Assembly (NCBI GenBank): GCA_028681335.1
Contig: JAQUIT010000017.1
Coordinates: forward strand, 1 to 64,000
DNA from: Desulfuromonadaceae bacterium
GTDB taxonomy: Bacteria; Desulfobacterota; Desulfuromonadia; Geobacterales; Pseudopelobacteraceae
Reading direction: 5' to 3'
DNA length: 64,000 bases
Shown here piece by piece: positions 46,183-54,322 of this stretch; position 1 is the stretch's first letter, and the number at the start of each line of letters is the position of its first letter. The notes beneath the pieces are model-generated. The model saw only the letters and a list, made by a program, of their open reading frames with translations. It searched no databases and was not told the origin of the DNA. Both the position numbers and the translations under genes were made by a program.

Positions 46183-46762
46183 CCTCAATCTCTTTCTTAT
46201 CAAGGAAGCGGAATGTGGTAGCTAGACACGTCACCTTGGTCATCATGCGATTATTTACACTCTTGATATCAGAAAACGTGACATTAGTAATATTTACTAT
46301 TCTCGGCAAGTTTGCGACCGCAGCAAAAAAGTTTGCAACACTGAAATAAGATCCGGATACAACAATATCTACAGGAACATCAGCATAGAAATCTTTAGTT
46401 ACTTCCGGTTTTGGACGAAACGTCAAAAAGTCAAGCCCGGCACTTTTCCCTAATGATGTAATGCTGGTCAAAAGAGATGGTATTTCTTTTGAATTTGGCA
46501 ACTCAGCCAGAGCAAGTAGTAGTTCCTGATTAAGCTGCTCATATTCAAGCTTTAGCTTTGGCAGATTATTAGCTGTTCTTGTTTTATCATTAATCTCGTT
46601 CTCTAACTTGGAGATTTCAACTTTGAGCCCGTTAAGTTCATTATACTTTGGAATGTATAAAAACCATACTAAAGCGGCAGCTTCAACTATTGAAACCAGA
46701 ACAAGAATAAGTATTTTCTGTTTTGTCGGAAGCTTAAGTATTTTCTCTACGCTAGGATCCAT
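46154..46762 (-). CDS. pilO: Type IV pilus inner-membrane protein PilO
   Basis: A bitopic protein of 202 residues: short cytoplasmic N-terminus, one transmembrane helix (about 18-38, ILILVLVSIVEAAALVWFLYI), a coiled coil (about 45-85, VEISKLENEINDKTRT) and a periplasmic ferredoxin-like domain with TSITSLGKSAGLDFLTFRPKPE and PVDIVVSGSYFSVANFFAAVANL, typical of PilO. It pairs with PilN to form the alignment complex. It lies 24 bases after pilN. Confidence 0.92.
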   Translation of the reverse strand: MDPSVEKILKLPTKQKILILVLVSIVEAAALVWFLYIPKYNELNGLKVEISKLENEINDKTRTANNLPKLKLEYEQLNQELLLALAELPNSKEIPSLLTSITSLGKSAGLDFLTFRPKPEVTKDFYADVPVDIVVSGSYFSVANFFAAVANLPRIVNITNVTFSDIKSVNNRMMTKVTCLATTFRFLDKKEIEDDKKTSAKK

Positions 46763-46786
46763 ATCAAACCACCTGAACGATATGCA

Positions 46787-47365
46787 TTATTTTTTTACCG
46801 CTGGTATAGCTGGAGTATTTGCAATTTCTGACTCCAGTTTCATTGTCAAATCAAATTTTTTAAGTTTCGTCCCGGCAACATCCGTTTGTTCAGATACTAA
46901 CAATTCAACATTCATAAAGTCGCTGGAAGCCTCAAGAGCTTTCATGAAATAAGCAATTAAATCCTCTGTCAATGCTATACCTGATATTTTCACATTCGAA
47001 CCTGATTCACTATAATTTGTTAACCACAGCTTATCTGGAGTAAGTTCACTTAAACTTAACAATCGTTGTGCCGGGCCGGTCTTGTTTTTCCTCAATTGTG
47101 AAAGTACGCCAAGTTTTTTCTTAACCTGTTCTTTTAAAGCTTTTAGTTCTTCTATTTTTCCAATCTTCTTTTTAAGCTCGTTTATTTTGTTGTTAGCAGA
47201 AACAATATCTTCTCTAGCCGTTGTTATTTGAACACGTTTAACCATGTAAAGGGAAACTACGACAATTGCAATTGCAATAACAACAATACTGAATATTACA
47301 ATTTGCTGAATTGCAGTTTCTTTTTTCTTGGCAGCCCTAATGGGTAAAAGATTTATTTTTATCAT
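46787..47365 (-). CDS. pilN: Type IV pilus inner-membrane protein PilN
   Basis: Begins MIKINLLPIRAAKKKE, the conserved INLLP motif that docks into PilM. One transmembrane helix (about 22-42, QQIVIFSIVVIAIAIVVVSLY), a coiled coil (about 50-95) and a small periplasmic domain (RLLSLSELTPDKLWLTNYSE). 192 residues, partner of PilO. Its ATG overlaps the pilM stop by four bases. Confidence 0.95.
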   Translation of the reverse strand: MIKINLLPIRAAKKKETAIQQIVIFSIVVIAIAIVVVSLYMVKRVQITTAREDIVSANNKINELKKKIGKIEELKALKEQVKKKLGVLSQLRKNKTGPAQRLLSLSELTPDKLWLTNYSESGSNVKISGIALTEDLIAYFMKALEASSDFMNVELLVSEQTDVAGTKLKKFDLTMKLESEIANTPAIPAVKK

Positions 47366-48417
47366 TTATCCCCTACCCTCCTAATAGCAAGCCCGACCGG
47401 CACCGCCATAAACGGGCCAATCTCCTGAAGGTATTCAGGATCAAAATCTTTTTCATTATAGCTTAGTTTTGCAAATGGATTAAGCTTCTCAACCGGCAAA
47501 CTCAATTTATCAGCAATAGTATTAATAAGGTTATAGACTTTAGAACATCCACCACTCACAAAAACAGAAGAGATACGTTCATCATTTGCAGTAGAATTAT
47601 AGAAATCCAACGAACGTCGAATCTCTTGAGAAATAGTTTCATTAACTTTTACAATCACATTCAAAAGAGGTTCATCAGCAGCCTCAGTAACAAGAAGTTT
47701 TGCAGTTTCGGCATCGTCACTGCTAAGACCTATCTGTTTCTGAATTTCCTCTGAGTAAAGGTTGCCACCCATCTGAACATCTCGAGTAAAAAGTGTAATG
47801 CCATCTTTAATGACATTTATATTCATCACGCTGGCACCAATGTTTACTAAAGCAATTATGTCATCAGAGCCATACTCATGGTTAGCTTCAAAAGCATTCT
47901 GAACAGCAAATGAATCCACATCAACAACAGATAGCTGCAATCCGGCTTCACTAAACACCGCAACGTAATCATTGATAATATCTTTTTTGCTTGCAACTAA
48001 AAGTACATTCATTTTAGACGGATCATTGATATCAGGAGAAAGTATCTGAAAATCCATATTAACATCATTGATGTCAAACGGAATATACTGTTCAGCCTCC
48101 CACGATATTTGATCTTCCAACTCTTCCTGAGGCATTGCCGGAAGTACTATTTTTCTGATAATTACTGAGTTACCCGAGATTGAGCAGACAACATCTTTTA
48201 TCTTTATACCAAGGCTTGCAACGAGATTTTTTATCTGTGCTGCTATTGATGAGCTATCCATCAGCGTATTGTCAACAATCGCCTCAGGTGGCAATGGGAA
48301 CACCCCCACATTAAGCAACTGCAAGGATCCCTTGTTCTCTTTCAATTGAACCAGCTTCACGGAGCTTGATCCAATGTCTATGCCTATGACCTCTTTTTTC
48401 TTTTTAAAAAGAAACAT
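47362..48417 (-). CDS. pilM: Type IV pilus actin-like ATPase PilM
   Basis: Cytoplasmic actin-like protein of 351 residues that binds PilN's N-terminus. The phosphate-1 motif is IGIDIGSSSVKLVQL, the phosphate-2 region IALVNIGASVMNINVI, and the adenosine site SSVFVSGGCSKVYNL. First pil structural gene after the XRE regulator, from which it is separated by 11 bases. Confidence 0.95.
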   Translation of the reverse strand: MFLFKKKKEVIGIDIGSSSVKLVQLKENKGSLQLLNVGVFPLPPEAIVDNTLMDSSSIAAQIKNLVASLGIKIKDVVCSISGNSVIIRKIVLPAMPQEELEDQISWEAEQYIPFDINDVNMDFQILSPDINDPSKMNVLLVASKKDIINDYVAVFSEAGLQLSVVDVDSFAVQNAFEANHEYGSDDIIALVNIGASVMNINVIKDGITLFTRDVQMGGNLYSEEIQKQIGLSSDDAETAKLLVTEAADEPLLNVIVKVNETISQEIRRSLDFYNSTANDERISSVFVSGGCSKVYNLINTIADKLSLPVEKLNPFAKLSYNEKDFDPEYLQEIGPFMAVPVGLAIRRVGDK

Positions 48418-48428
48418 ATCCAGTCCCG

Positions 48429-48635
48429 TTATTCCTGATCCTGAAATACTTTGTTTTTATCTTCAAGGCTATACCCTAATGCAAGAATAATTTTTCGCTT
48501 CGTTTCCATACGGCAATTCTCGCCACGTTCTATTCGATCTATAGTCAGTGTCGAAATCCCTGCTTTTCTGGCAAGCTCAGACTTGCTCATTAATCTTGAT
48601 TCACGAATTGATTTAACTTTATTTATCCCAATCAT
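48429..48635 (-). CDS. XRE-family (Cro/CI-type) helix-turn-helix regulator heading the pilMNOPQ operon
   Basis: A 68-residue protein that is almost entirely a Cro/CI-type DNA-binding domain: KVKSIRESRLMSKSELARKAGISTLTIDRIERG gives the five-helix fold with its recognition helix, followed by ETKRKIILALGYSLED. No ligand domain. I chose ATG 48635 with GGGA upstream; an in-frame TTG at 48656 is weaker. It sits 11 bases before pilM and directly behind the riboswitch, so it is co-regulated with the pilus genes and may be an autoregulator or a regulator of pilin genes. Confidence 0.85.
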   Translation of the reverse strand: MIGINKVKSIRESRLMSKSELARKAGISTLTIDRIERGENCRMETKRKIILALGYSLEDKNKVFQDQE

Positions 48636-48774
48636 GCTTGTATCCCATGAAAACAATTATTTCATGAGTATCATTTACAGCAAATAATACTATTGTCAAC
48701 TATTTTATATGTAATTATATACATAATTAGAAAAAAATAACTCCCAGTTTAACATACTATGTATTCTCAAATTT

Positions 48775-48902
48775 AAAAAAGCCGGGTTCCTTATATCTTT
48801 TCAGGATATTTCGGCAACCCGGCTGTCTCCATGAGACCCATTAGGCTTTCCGCCCCATTCTCGCGAATGGTTGAGTATTATCGTATATCAGATCAGCATA
48901 TG
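48775..48902 (-). ncRNA. GEMM-I cyclic-dinucleotide riboswitch with terminator (probable cGAMP-type, ON switch)
   Basis: Minus-strand RNA. P2 is CCAUUC-GCGA-GAAUGG with a GNRA tetraloop, followed by GGCGGAAAGCC (the AAAGCC core with intercalating A47), a P3 stem near GGGUCUC/GGAGAC and the signature AGCCGGGUUGCCGA. P1 pairs GAUAU (48885-48889) with AUAUC (48805-48809). Aligned to the V. cholerae Vc2 aptamer (from memory), position 18 is A, position 20 is A (48876) and the 21-46 pair is C-G (48875/48850) in place of G-C, a compensated change. A20 is the hallmark of cGAMP-preferring GEMM-Ib RNAs known from Geobacter. AUAUC can instead pair with GAUAU at 48793-48797 within the terminator GCCGGGUU...AACCCGGC-UUUUUU, so ligand-stabilised P1 should prevent termination. 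Confidence 0.82.
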
Positions 48903-48917
48903 TTTTAATCTGAATGG

Positions 48918-48947
48918 CTTATACTTCAAGCCCCTCACTAAAGTCAA
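48918..48947 (-). promoter_or_regulatory. Sigma-70-like promoter of the riboswitch-XRE-pilMNOPQ transcript
   Basis: Minus-strand TTGACT (48942-48947), 18-base spacer, TATAAG (48918-48923). The predicted start near 48910 places the aptamer at the very 5' end of the RNA, as expected for a riboswitch leader. Confidence 0.6.
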
Positions 48948-49108
48948 ATTTTATTTTTGTTTCCTGATTCATAATGTAAGCGTGTTTTCACTGGGTGTTG
49001 CGTCTTTAATTGGCATTATGTCCCCGGAACAATTAACTACGTAATACCATACAATACGAGTTTAAGCGACAAAGCGGCATAGATGGTTTGTTGTAGTGTC
49101 CTTACGAA

Positions 49109-49654
49109 TTATGGCACACCATCTGCGCTACTTACCCTATTTCCGCTTACCCGCCCCGTATTTGCCAAGTCAATCCGATATTTTTGAGAATTCAAATCTG
49201 CTACGGCATCTATTTGTTTATCAAAAATAGTGATACGGGCTGAAACACCTCCTACTGGAGTAAAATCTATTGTCCCATTAGGGTTACATACTATTTCGGT
49301 ATTAGTACCTGCAAGACCGATTCTATCTGAAGGCATCGAAACGTCAGTGCCTGCCGGCAATGCAGAAGCCGATGGTGGCCAGTTTGACAATGTCGCCCTA
49401 TCCCCGGGCCTGAGACGATAGACACTATTAGCAACATCTAACTCAACTCTTTGTTGCCTGTTTGTAGAAATAGCACGAGATCTGGCAGTACGTATAAATG
49501 AAGCTAATTCCTTTCCAGCTTGGCGAAATTGCATGTTATCTCGCCACGTCATAAAAGTCGGAGCAGCTATTCCTATTACAATAGCCATAATCGCGATGGC
49601 AATTATCATCTCTATCAGAGAAAACCCTTTATTTTTAGTTGGTCCAACAATCAT
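49109..49654 (-). CDS. fimT: Prepilin-type protein, FimT/GspH family
   Basis: A minor pilin of about 181 residues. The type III prepilin signal is NKGFSLIEMIIAIAIMAIV, cleaved by PilD between Gly and Phe, with Glu at +5; the downstream GspH domain follows (RQAGKELASFIRTARSRAIST). ATG 49654 has AGGGG eight bases upstream; a GTG three codons earlier is possible. Last gene of the minor-pilin operon, 48 bases after pilY1 (49702). Probably part of the tip initiation complex. Confidence 0.88.
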   Translation of the reverse strand: MIVGPTKNKGFSLIEMIIAIAIMAIVIGIAAPTFMTWRDNMQFRQAGKELASFIRTARSRAISTNRQQRVELDVANSVYRLRPGDRATLSNWPPSASALPAGTDVSMPSDRIGLAGTNTEIVCNPNGTIDFTPVGGVSARITIFDKQIDAVADLNSQKYRIDLANTGRVSGNRVSSADGVP

Positions 49655-49701
49655 ACAAATCACCCCTACATAGATAACTTATTCATATCACACACCATTA
49701 A

Positions 49702-52700
49702 CTATTTTTGACGCCAGTACAATATTTTTGCCGATTGACCTTTATCAGTCTGAATAGGTACAATATTACCACCTGAACTCAAGAATACACTTGTAACACC
49801 GGTTGAGGATGTAGCCACAACAACACCTGACGAAATACCTTGTCCAATTAACCCCTTACGGTCGCTCCGAACGAGGACCGTCTCACTACTTTTTGCTTGT
49901 CGCGTATTTGTTGTGGTACGCGTTGCTGCGGTCGCAGCATCATTGGTTTTATCCAGATTTAATGCTGCTTCACCTGTCTGATAATTAAGAATATAGACAT
50001 AACTATCGCCAGGATTGGCAATCTGACAAGGATCGGAGTTTGTCGGCACATAAGTTGTGAAATACGCAATTTTATTGATTACCCTTGGTGATGCCAGAGC
50101 TTTCTCACCATCATTTTCATCCAACTTAATATACCAACCACTACTGGTTTTAATTTGATTTAAAATATAGTCTACTGAGCCTACCGTTGGATTATTTGGA
50201 TTGACACTGCTATTTACGATCTGTGTAGTTTGAAGTTGATTGGTGGTAACGTCCAACAGGCAATTACTCAGATCAGTCGCAGTTGTTGCACATTCAGTTT
50301 TGCCGCCAGTGGTATCCTTGTCTTTTACCTTTACCATGTACAGTCTATCCAAAACATTTTTGTTAAGTGGATGTTCACGATCGCCGGTACCGTAAAACAC
50401 CATATCACAGGTTACCATCGCGCTAGTGGCTGAGTCGTAGCAGTAATCCAATAACACTGAAGGTTTATAAAATGTTTTCCTACCAACATCAGCAGTGCCG
50501 ACTGAACCAGGGTTAGGTGTAAACACTTTCATGCCAGTCCATGTAGATGTGTCATAGGCAGTAGTTGGCGGTGAAGAGGCACCGATATTAAACCGCCACA
50601 GATTTCCGGCACTGTCAACTGCATAGAGTCGATCAATATAACCCCTGCCTTTTGTATCGACGGTTGCAATTTCACCGGCAATTGAATAGAGCATGCCAGA
50701 ATTGGTGTTGGAACTAGTAGTAGCATTATAGGTGTAACTCCAGAGCAACGAGCCGGCATTGGTAAAATCTATTGTTGTACCAAGATTTGCAATTTCAACT
50801 ACATACACTCCACGCCCCTTTGGACTGGCCGCCGCGCTGCTACCAATGCTTGTAACAAATCCTGCCCCCGTGTCCGAGAGAGTGACGCCTCCGGTGCCGA
50901 GATACAACTGGTTTGCACCATAACGACTATCCTCATTCAAATTGTCGTACCCCCCGGCAAATATTGCGGCGATTTTATAGGTATTTGATCCGGTTCTTAT
51001 TCTTTCAAGTTTAGGTTCACTCCACGTTTCACCAAGCTCGGTAAAACCGGTTGTTGCATTTGAAATACGTTTCACGTATTTAGGGTTTTCCGGGTCAGTG
51101 GCGTCTACCAGGTAATAATACCCCTTTGCCGGGACAGCGTTAGTACCACCACCTCGACGTTGCCCTACAAGCAAAAGCACCTTGTCAGGTATATCAGAAG
51201 GGTCATCTTCAGCAGAAATTTTTGGTTTGTCGTACACATATGCTGATACCGTAGAATCAGTGAAGCTTGTATGGGTTACACCGTGTACATACTGCAGATT
51301 TGGCAAAAGATCCGGTGGAATGAAGGCCCAGGCTTCACTGCCGTCACAATCCCTTACAGCATGCAGCATGCCGTCATTAGCCCCAACGTAAACCATCGTC
51401 TTGTTAATTGAACAATCTTTCTCATTGTCTACATCAAACGTATATTTTGCGTAGTTTACAACGCCTGGTTTGGAATGCAGGACATCTCCCATAGTCCAAT
51501 CGCGATTATCGGTCTTACTGCCATTACCGTTATCATCATACGAATCTATCCCTCTAATATAGTTAACGAGATCATCCTTTGCTGCTGTGTCAGCCACCCC
51601 CAGCAAGATAGGTGTTATGGTACTATTGGTTGTAACAAATGCATTGGATGTATCCAGAATCGTTGTATTAGTAAAGTACGTATATATTTTACGAGTAGCG
51701 GGTGATCTTGTCTGCAACAGTTCACCAGATCCGCCTGAATCGACATCTCCTTTATCGATTGTAGGACTCCAGAAAGATATGGAGGAATCACGGAAAGAAC
51801 CATTCACTTTACCGTTTGGCAGAGAATCCGTGGTAGGGTTCCTATCGTCCCAGCCATCATTATTAAGGTCAACATAGTTAGCAGCGACACCGTTTTTATC
51901 AACAAGATAATTATTTTTATCAAGCCCGTATTTTTTAAGATTACCCTCCCAGGCTGATGTACCAGTTGGCTTAAAAAGACCAATATACATTCGACTGGCG
52001 CTTGAGGTTTTGTTTTCAGGGCTTACCGGCACAACCGGCGCCACGAACGACGAGTTAGTCTCAAGAATATTAGAGATTACCTTCGTAAGCGCCTCCGCCA
52101 ATCCGGTCTGATCTTCAGCCAGAAAGGCCTGTCCATGGCCATGACTGCTGTCTGCTGTTCGATTCAGCAGTGCGACGGCGCTGGCATTTGAACTACCAAG
52201 CCCAAAACCAATGGTAAATGTACTGACACGCTGCGTACCAGCAGTATTCGGCTTGGTGTCGTCATCTGTAAGCACATCCACATCATAGAGATACTTGGCC
52301 ACATCATCCAGGTAGTGCGTGCCATTAGAAGTATAACTTCCCGGATCCGCACCATCACCATCATAATCACCGATTTCAGTACCTAATATGGCATTTTCAT
52401 CTTCTGTGGACATGCCATCTGTTACTAGTATGATATAGTTTTTTTGGCAACTCGCAGTTATTGGAGAGGTATAGTTATTATCGGCATCGTATCCAGTAGT
52501 TCCAAATTTCTTTGCCCCCCCTTGAAAATATCTCAATGCCTCAAACACCGTCTCGGCTAGAGGTGTCCATGTGCTGGCACTAAAATCATCGACCACACTG
52601 ATTAAAGCAGTTCGGTTTGTCTTTGTATCGATAAAAATGTCATCCATATTTTTTATAGATGATGTGTAATAGTAAGTTTTACCATCAGCGCCTGTGAAAC

Positions 52701-53298
52701 TCTTTTTTATAAGTGTGCCCCCCTCACTACTATTAAACTTCATTAAGCCAAAATTAACACCAGTCGTAGTCAACAACAGATTCTTAACAACACCTTTGGC
52801 GATATCAATTTTTGAACCAAGTTTCGTCATTGGTTGTTTCAGCCAATTCACATAATTACCCAGCACATATGAACCCGTGTCAGGAGAATTACATGCACCA
52901 GTATTTTTTTTGAGTTTGGTCCCTGAATACAGACCAGACGTTTTTAATAGGTTTTGCGGATTGACACCGCCACACGAGGTTGTGACAGAGGAGACATCAT
53001 TAACATATTTAGAGTAATCCGATGCCTTGTAGACTGTATCTGCAGCACAGTCACTACCATCACATTTTTTCAATTTTGGGTAGGTGACGCTGGGATTATA
53101 AGGCTCTGCAGCCTCATAAACAGGATCTGACATACTACCTGAGTTATCAAGAATTATCAGGATATTAGGATGTATTGTCGTGGTTATGCCTCCGTATATT
53201 GATGTATCACCACGATAATAATCAGGTGCAGCATATACGCTACAGGGGCCCAAAACAACAAACAGCAACAGCGTATTAATAAGTTTGCGGATTAACAT
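49702..53298 (-). CDS. pilY1: PilY1-type pilus tip protein with von Willebrand A domain and C-terminal propeller
   Basis: A 1198-residue exported protein. Signal peptide 1-23 (VYAAPDYYRGD follows). A von Willebrand A domain holds the MIDAS motif DNSGSMSD (Asp51) and a long loop; acidic DxDxD calcium-like motifs occur in GDYDGDGADPGS and VDLNNDGWDDRNPT. From about residue 620 the C-terminal half resembles the PilC/PilY1 beta-propeller: TMVYVGANDGMLHAVRD, LLLVGQRRGGGTNAV, YLVDATDPENPKYVKRI, IDRLYAVDSAGNLWRF. PilY1 sits at the pilus tip and affects surface sensing, adhesion and retraction. CCAAGGAGGCGTC precedes the ATG. Between the small unknown secreted gene and fimT. Confidence 0.93.
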   Translation of the reverse strand: MLIRKLINTLLLFVVLGPCSVYAAPDYYRGDTSIYGGITTTIHPNILIILDNSGSMSDPVYEAAEPYNPSVTYPKLKKCDGSDCAADTVYKASDYSKYVNDVSSVTTSCGGVNPQNLLKTSGLYSGTKLKKNTGACNSPDTGSYVLGNYVNWLKQPMTKLGSKIDIAKGVVKNLLLTTTGVNFGLMKFNSSEGGTLIKKSFTGADGKTYYYTSSIKNMDDIFIDTKTNRTALISVVDDFSASTWTPLAETVFEALRYFQGGAKKFGTTGYDADNNYTSPITASCQKNYIILVTDGMSTEDENAILGTEIGDYDGDGADPGSYTSNGTHYLDDVAKYLYDVDVLTDDDTKPNTAGTQRVSTFTIGFGLGSSNASAVALLNRTADSSHGHGQAFLAEDQTGLAEALTKVISNILETNSSFVAPVVPVSPENKTSSASRMYIGLFKPTGTSAWEGNLKKYGLDKNNYLVDKNGVAANYVDLNNDGWDDRNPTTDSLPNGKVNGSFRDSSISFWSPTIDKGDVDSGGSGELLQTRSPATRKIYTYFTNTTILDTSNAFVTTNSTITPILLGVADTAAKDDLVNYIRGIDSYDDNGNGSKTDNRDWTMGDVLHSKPGVVNYAKYTFDVDNEKDCSINKTMVYVGANDGMLHAVRDCDGSEAWAFIPPDLLPNLQYVHGVTHTSFTDSTVSAYVYDKPKISAEDDPSDIPDKVLLLVGQRRGGGTNAVPAKGYYYLVDATDPENPKYVKRISNATTGFTELGETWSEPKLERIRTGSNTYKIAAIFAGGYDNLNEDSRYGANQLYLGTGGVTLSDTGAGFVTSIGSSAAASPKGRGVYVVEIANLGTTIDFTNAGSLLWSYTYNATTSSNTNSGMLYSIAGEIATVDTKGRGYIDRLYAVDSAGNLWRFNIGASSPPTTAYDTSTWTGMKVFTPNPGSVGTADVGRKTFYKPSVLLDYCYDSATSAMVTCDMVFYGTGDREHPLNKNVLDRLYMVKVKDKDTTGGKTECATTATDLSNCLLDVTTNQLQTTQIVNSSVNPNNPTVGSVDYILNQIKTSSGWYIKLDENDGEKALASPRVINKIAYFTTYVPTNSDPCQIANPGDSYVYILNYQTGEAALNLDKTNDAATAATRTTTNTRQAKSSETVLVRSDRKGLIGQGISSGVVVATSSTGVTSVFLSSGGNIVPIQTDKGQSAKILYWRQK

Positions 53299-53345
53299 GA
53301 CGCCTCCTTGGTACCTTTGCTTGTTTCTTTATTGTTACTATTTAC

Positions 53346-53735
53346 TTATAAATCATCATTTAAATTAAGGCGGTTACCAAGCACAAACGTTGTTGGCTCC
53401 GCCATAGTGCCACACGAACCATCACGATTAAAGTGTCCTGCCCACAGCCCCTCCGTTTTAATTTTCAATAAAGCGCTACGACAGGTAACAACATCAAGAT
53501 AGTTGTCAGAATTACTCATACGCATCCATGGTTCTGTCTTCGAATTGCGAAAATACAATACCGATGAAATATATTTACCTTTATACATATGGTTAGCTTG
53601 ATATTGGTTGCCCTGCACGCTGGTAGCAGCGTCACTCTTCTGCGCGGCATAGAGCAACATGAATAACGAGAAGCCGAAAATAAAAGTAAACAACAGTGCT
53701 TTATGTGCCAATTTGGTTAATCTGTTTATATGCAT
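53346..53735 (-). CDS. Small exported protein of unknown function in the minor-pilin operon
   Basis: A 129-residue protein between pilX and pilY1. It begins with a basic stretch and a hydrophobic segment (about 12-36, LLFTFIFGFSLFMLLYAAQK) followed by a possible cleavage at SDAA, so it is probably exported. The remainder has two cysteines (Cys in VVTCRSALL and DGSCGTMAE) that could form one disulfide. No recognised family. AAGGAGA precedes the ATG. Its place in a pil operon suggests a role in pilus assembly or tip function, unproven. Confidence 0.7.
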   Translation of the reverse strand: MHINRLTKLAHKALLFTFIFGFSLFMLLYAAQKSDAATSVQGNQYQANHMYKGKYISSVLYFRNSKTEPWMRMSNSDNYLDVVTCRSALLKIKTEGLWAGHFNRDGSCGTMAEPTTFVLGNRLNLNDDL

Positions 53736-53811
53736 GGCATTCTCCTTTGGTTAATAGGTTTTATGTACGTTCATTTACCTTCTCGTTAAGAGCAAGCAGA
53801 TTCATACCAAG

Positions 53812-54318
53812 TTAATGAAATTTTACAATCCCGGCATCTACTGCAACTTCAGTCGCGTTTGTTCCGGAACCAACAATATTTACATTATAGTAGCTTACCA
53901 GCGTGGAATCGTCATAGCCGCTTCCACGGGGGGCTTTACCCTCGCCGAGATAGGCTGAATTAACCTGCGCCAGAGCCGTTGTACCTCCCGGCACTGCTGT
54001 TGCTGCCGTTGGCACAAGGTTATTATTAGCATCCAGGGCCATGTAAACAAAGCCCGTCCACGCATCACCATTCAAAATTGTGCTGTTTACCAGTGTATGC
54101 TCAAGACTACCATCAGCATTAAAAAACGCCTCTTGCAAATTTCTGGCATTTCCAGCAATACGCAGATCAGACATGGATGAGGTTAAAACCGTTGAACCCA
54201 GTATACTGAGCATCAACAACATAACTAGCACAATGATCAGTATGATCCCACGCTCGTTTTGCACTGATGCGTTTATGGTTCCAGGTGTAGCACCTGCATT
54301 TTTAGGTATGCAGCGCAT
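53812..54318 (-). CDS. pilX: Minor-pilin-like protein PilX
   Basis: Begins with a short basic region and a hydrophobic helix preceded by NERGIILIIVLVMLLMLSILG, resembling the PilX N-terminal domain; the E of the prepilin cleavage motif is replaced in this family. The remainder is a globular domain of 168 residues in total. AGGAGGTAGGTGT precedes the ATG. It follows pilW by four bases and precedes the small exported gene. Assignment relies on order pilV-pilW-pilX as much as on sequence. Confidence 0.8.
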   Translation of the reverse strand: MRCIPKNAGATPGTINASVQNERGIILIIVLVMLLMLSILGSTVLTSSMSDLRIAGNARNLQEAFFNADGSLEHTLVNSTILNGDAWTGFVYMALDANNNLVPTAATAVPGGTTALAQVNSAYLGEGKAPRGSGYDDSTLVSYYNVNIVGSGTNATEVAVDAGIVKFH

Positions 54319-54322
54319 ACAC

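Larger units (their letters stand above)
48657..49108 (-). other. 452-base intergenic leader region of XRE-pilMNOPQ
   Basis: From the fimT stop to the XRE gene. It holds the sigma-70-like promoter (48918-48947), the GEMM-I aptamer (48805-48889) and its terminator (48775-48824). Between 48657 and 48775 is an A+T-rich stretch with no gene. Between 48950 and 49108 I see no open frame of note and no second aptamer. Confidence 0.7.
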
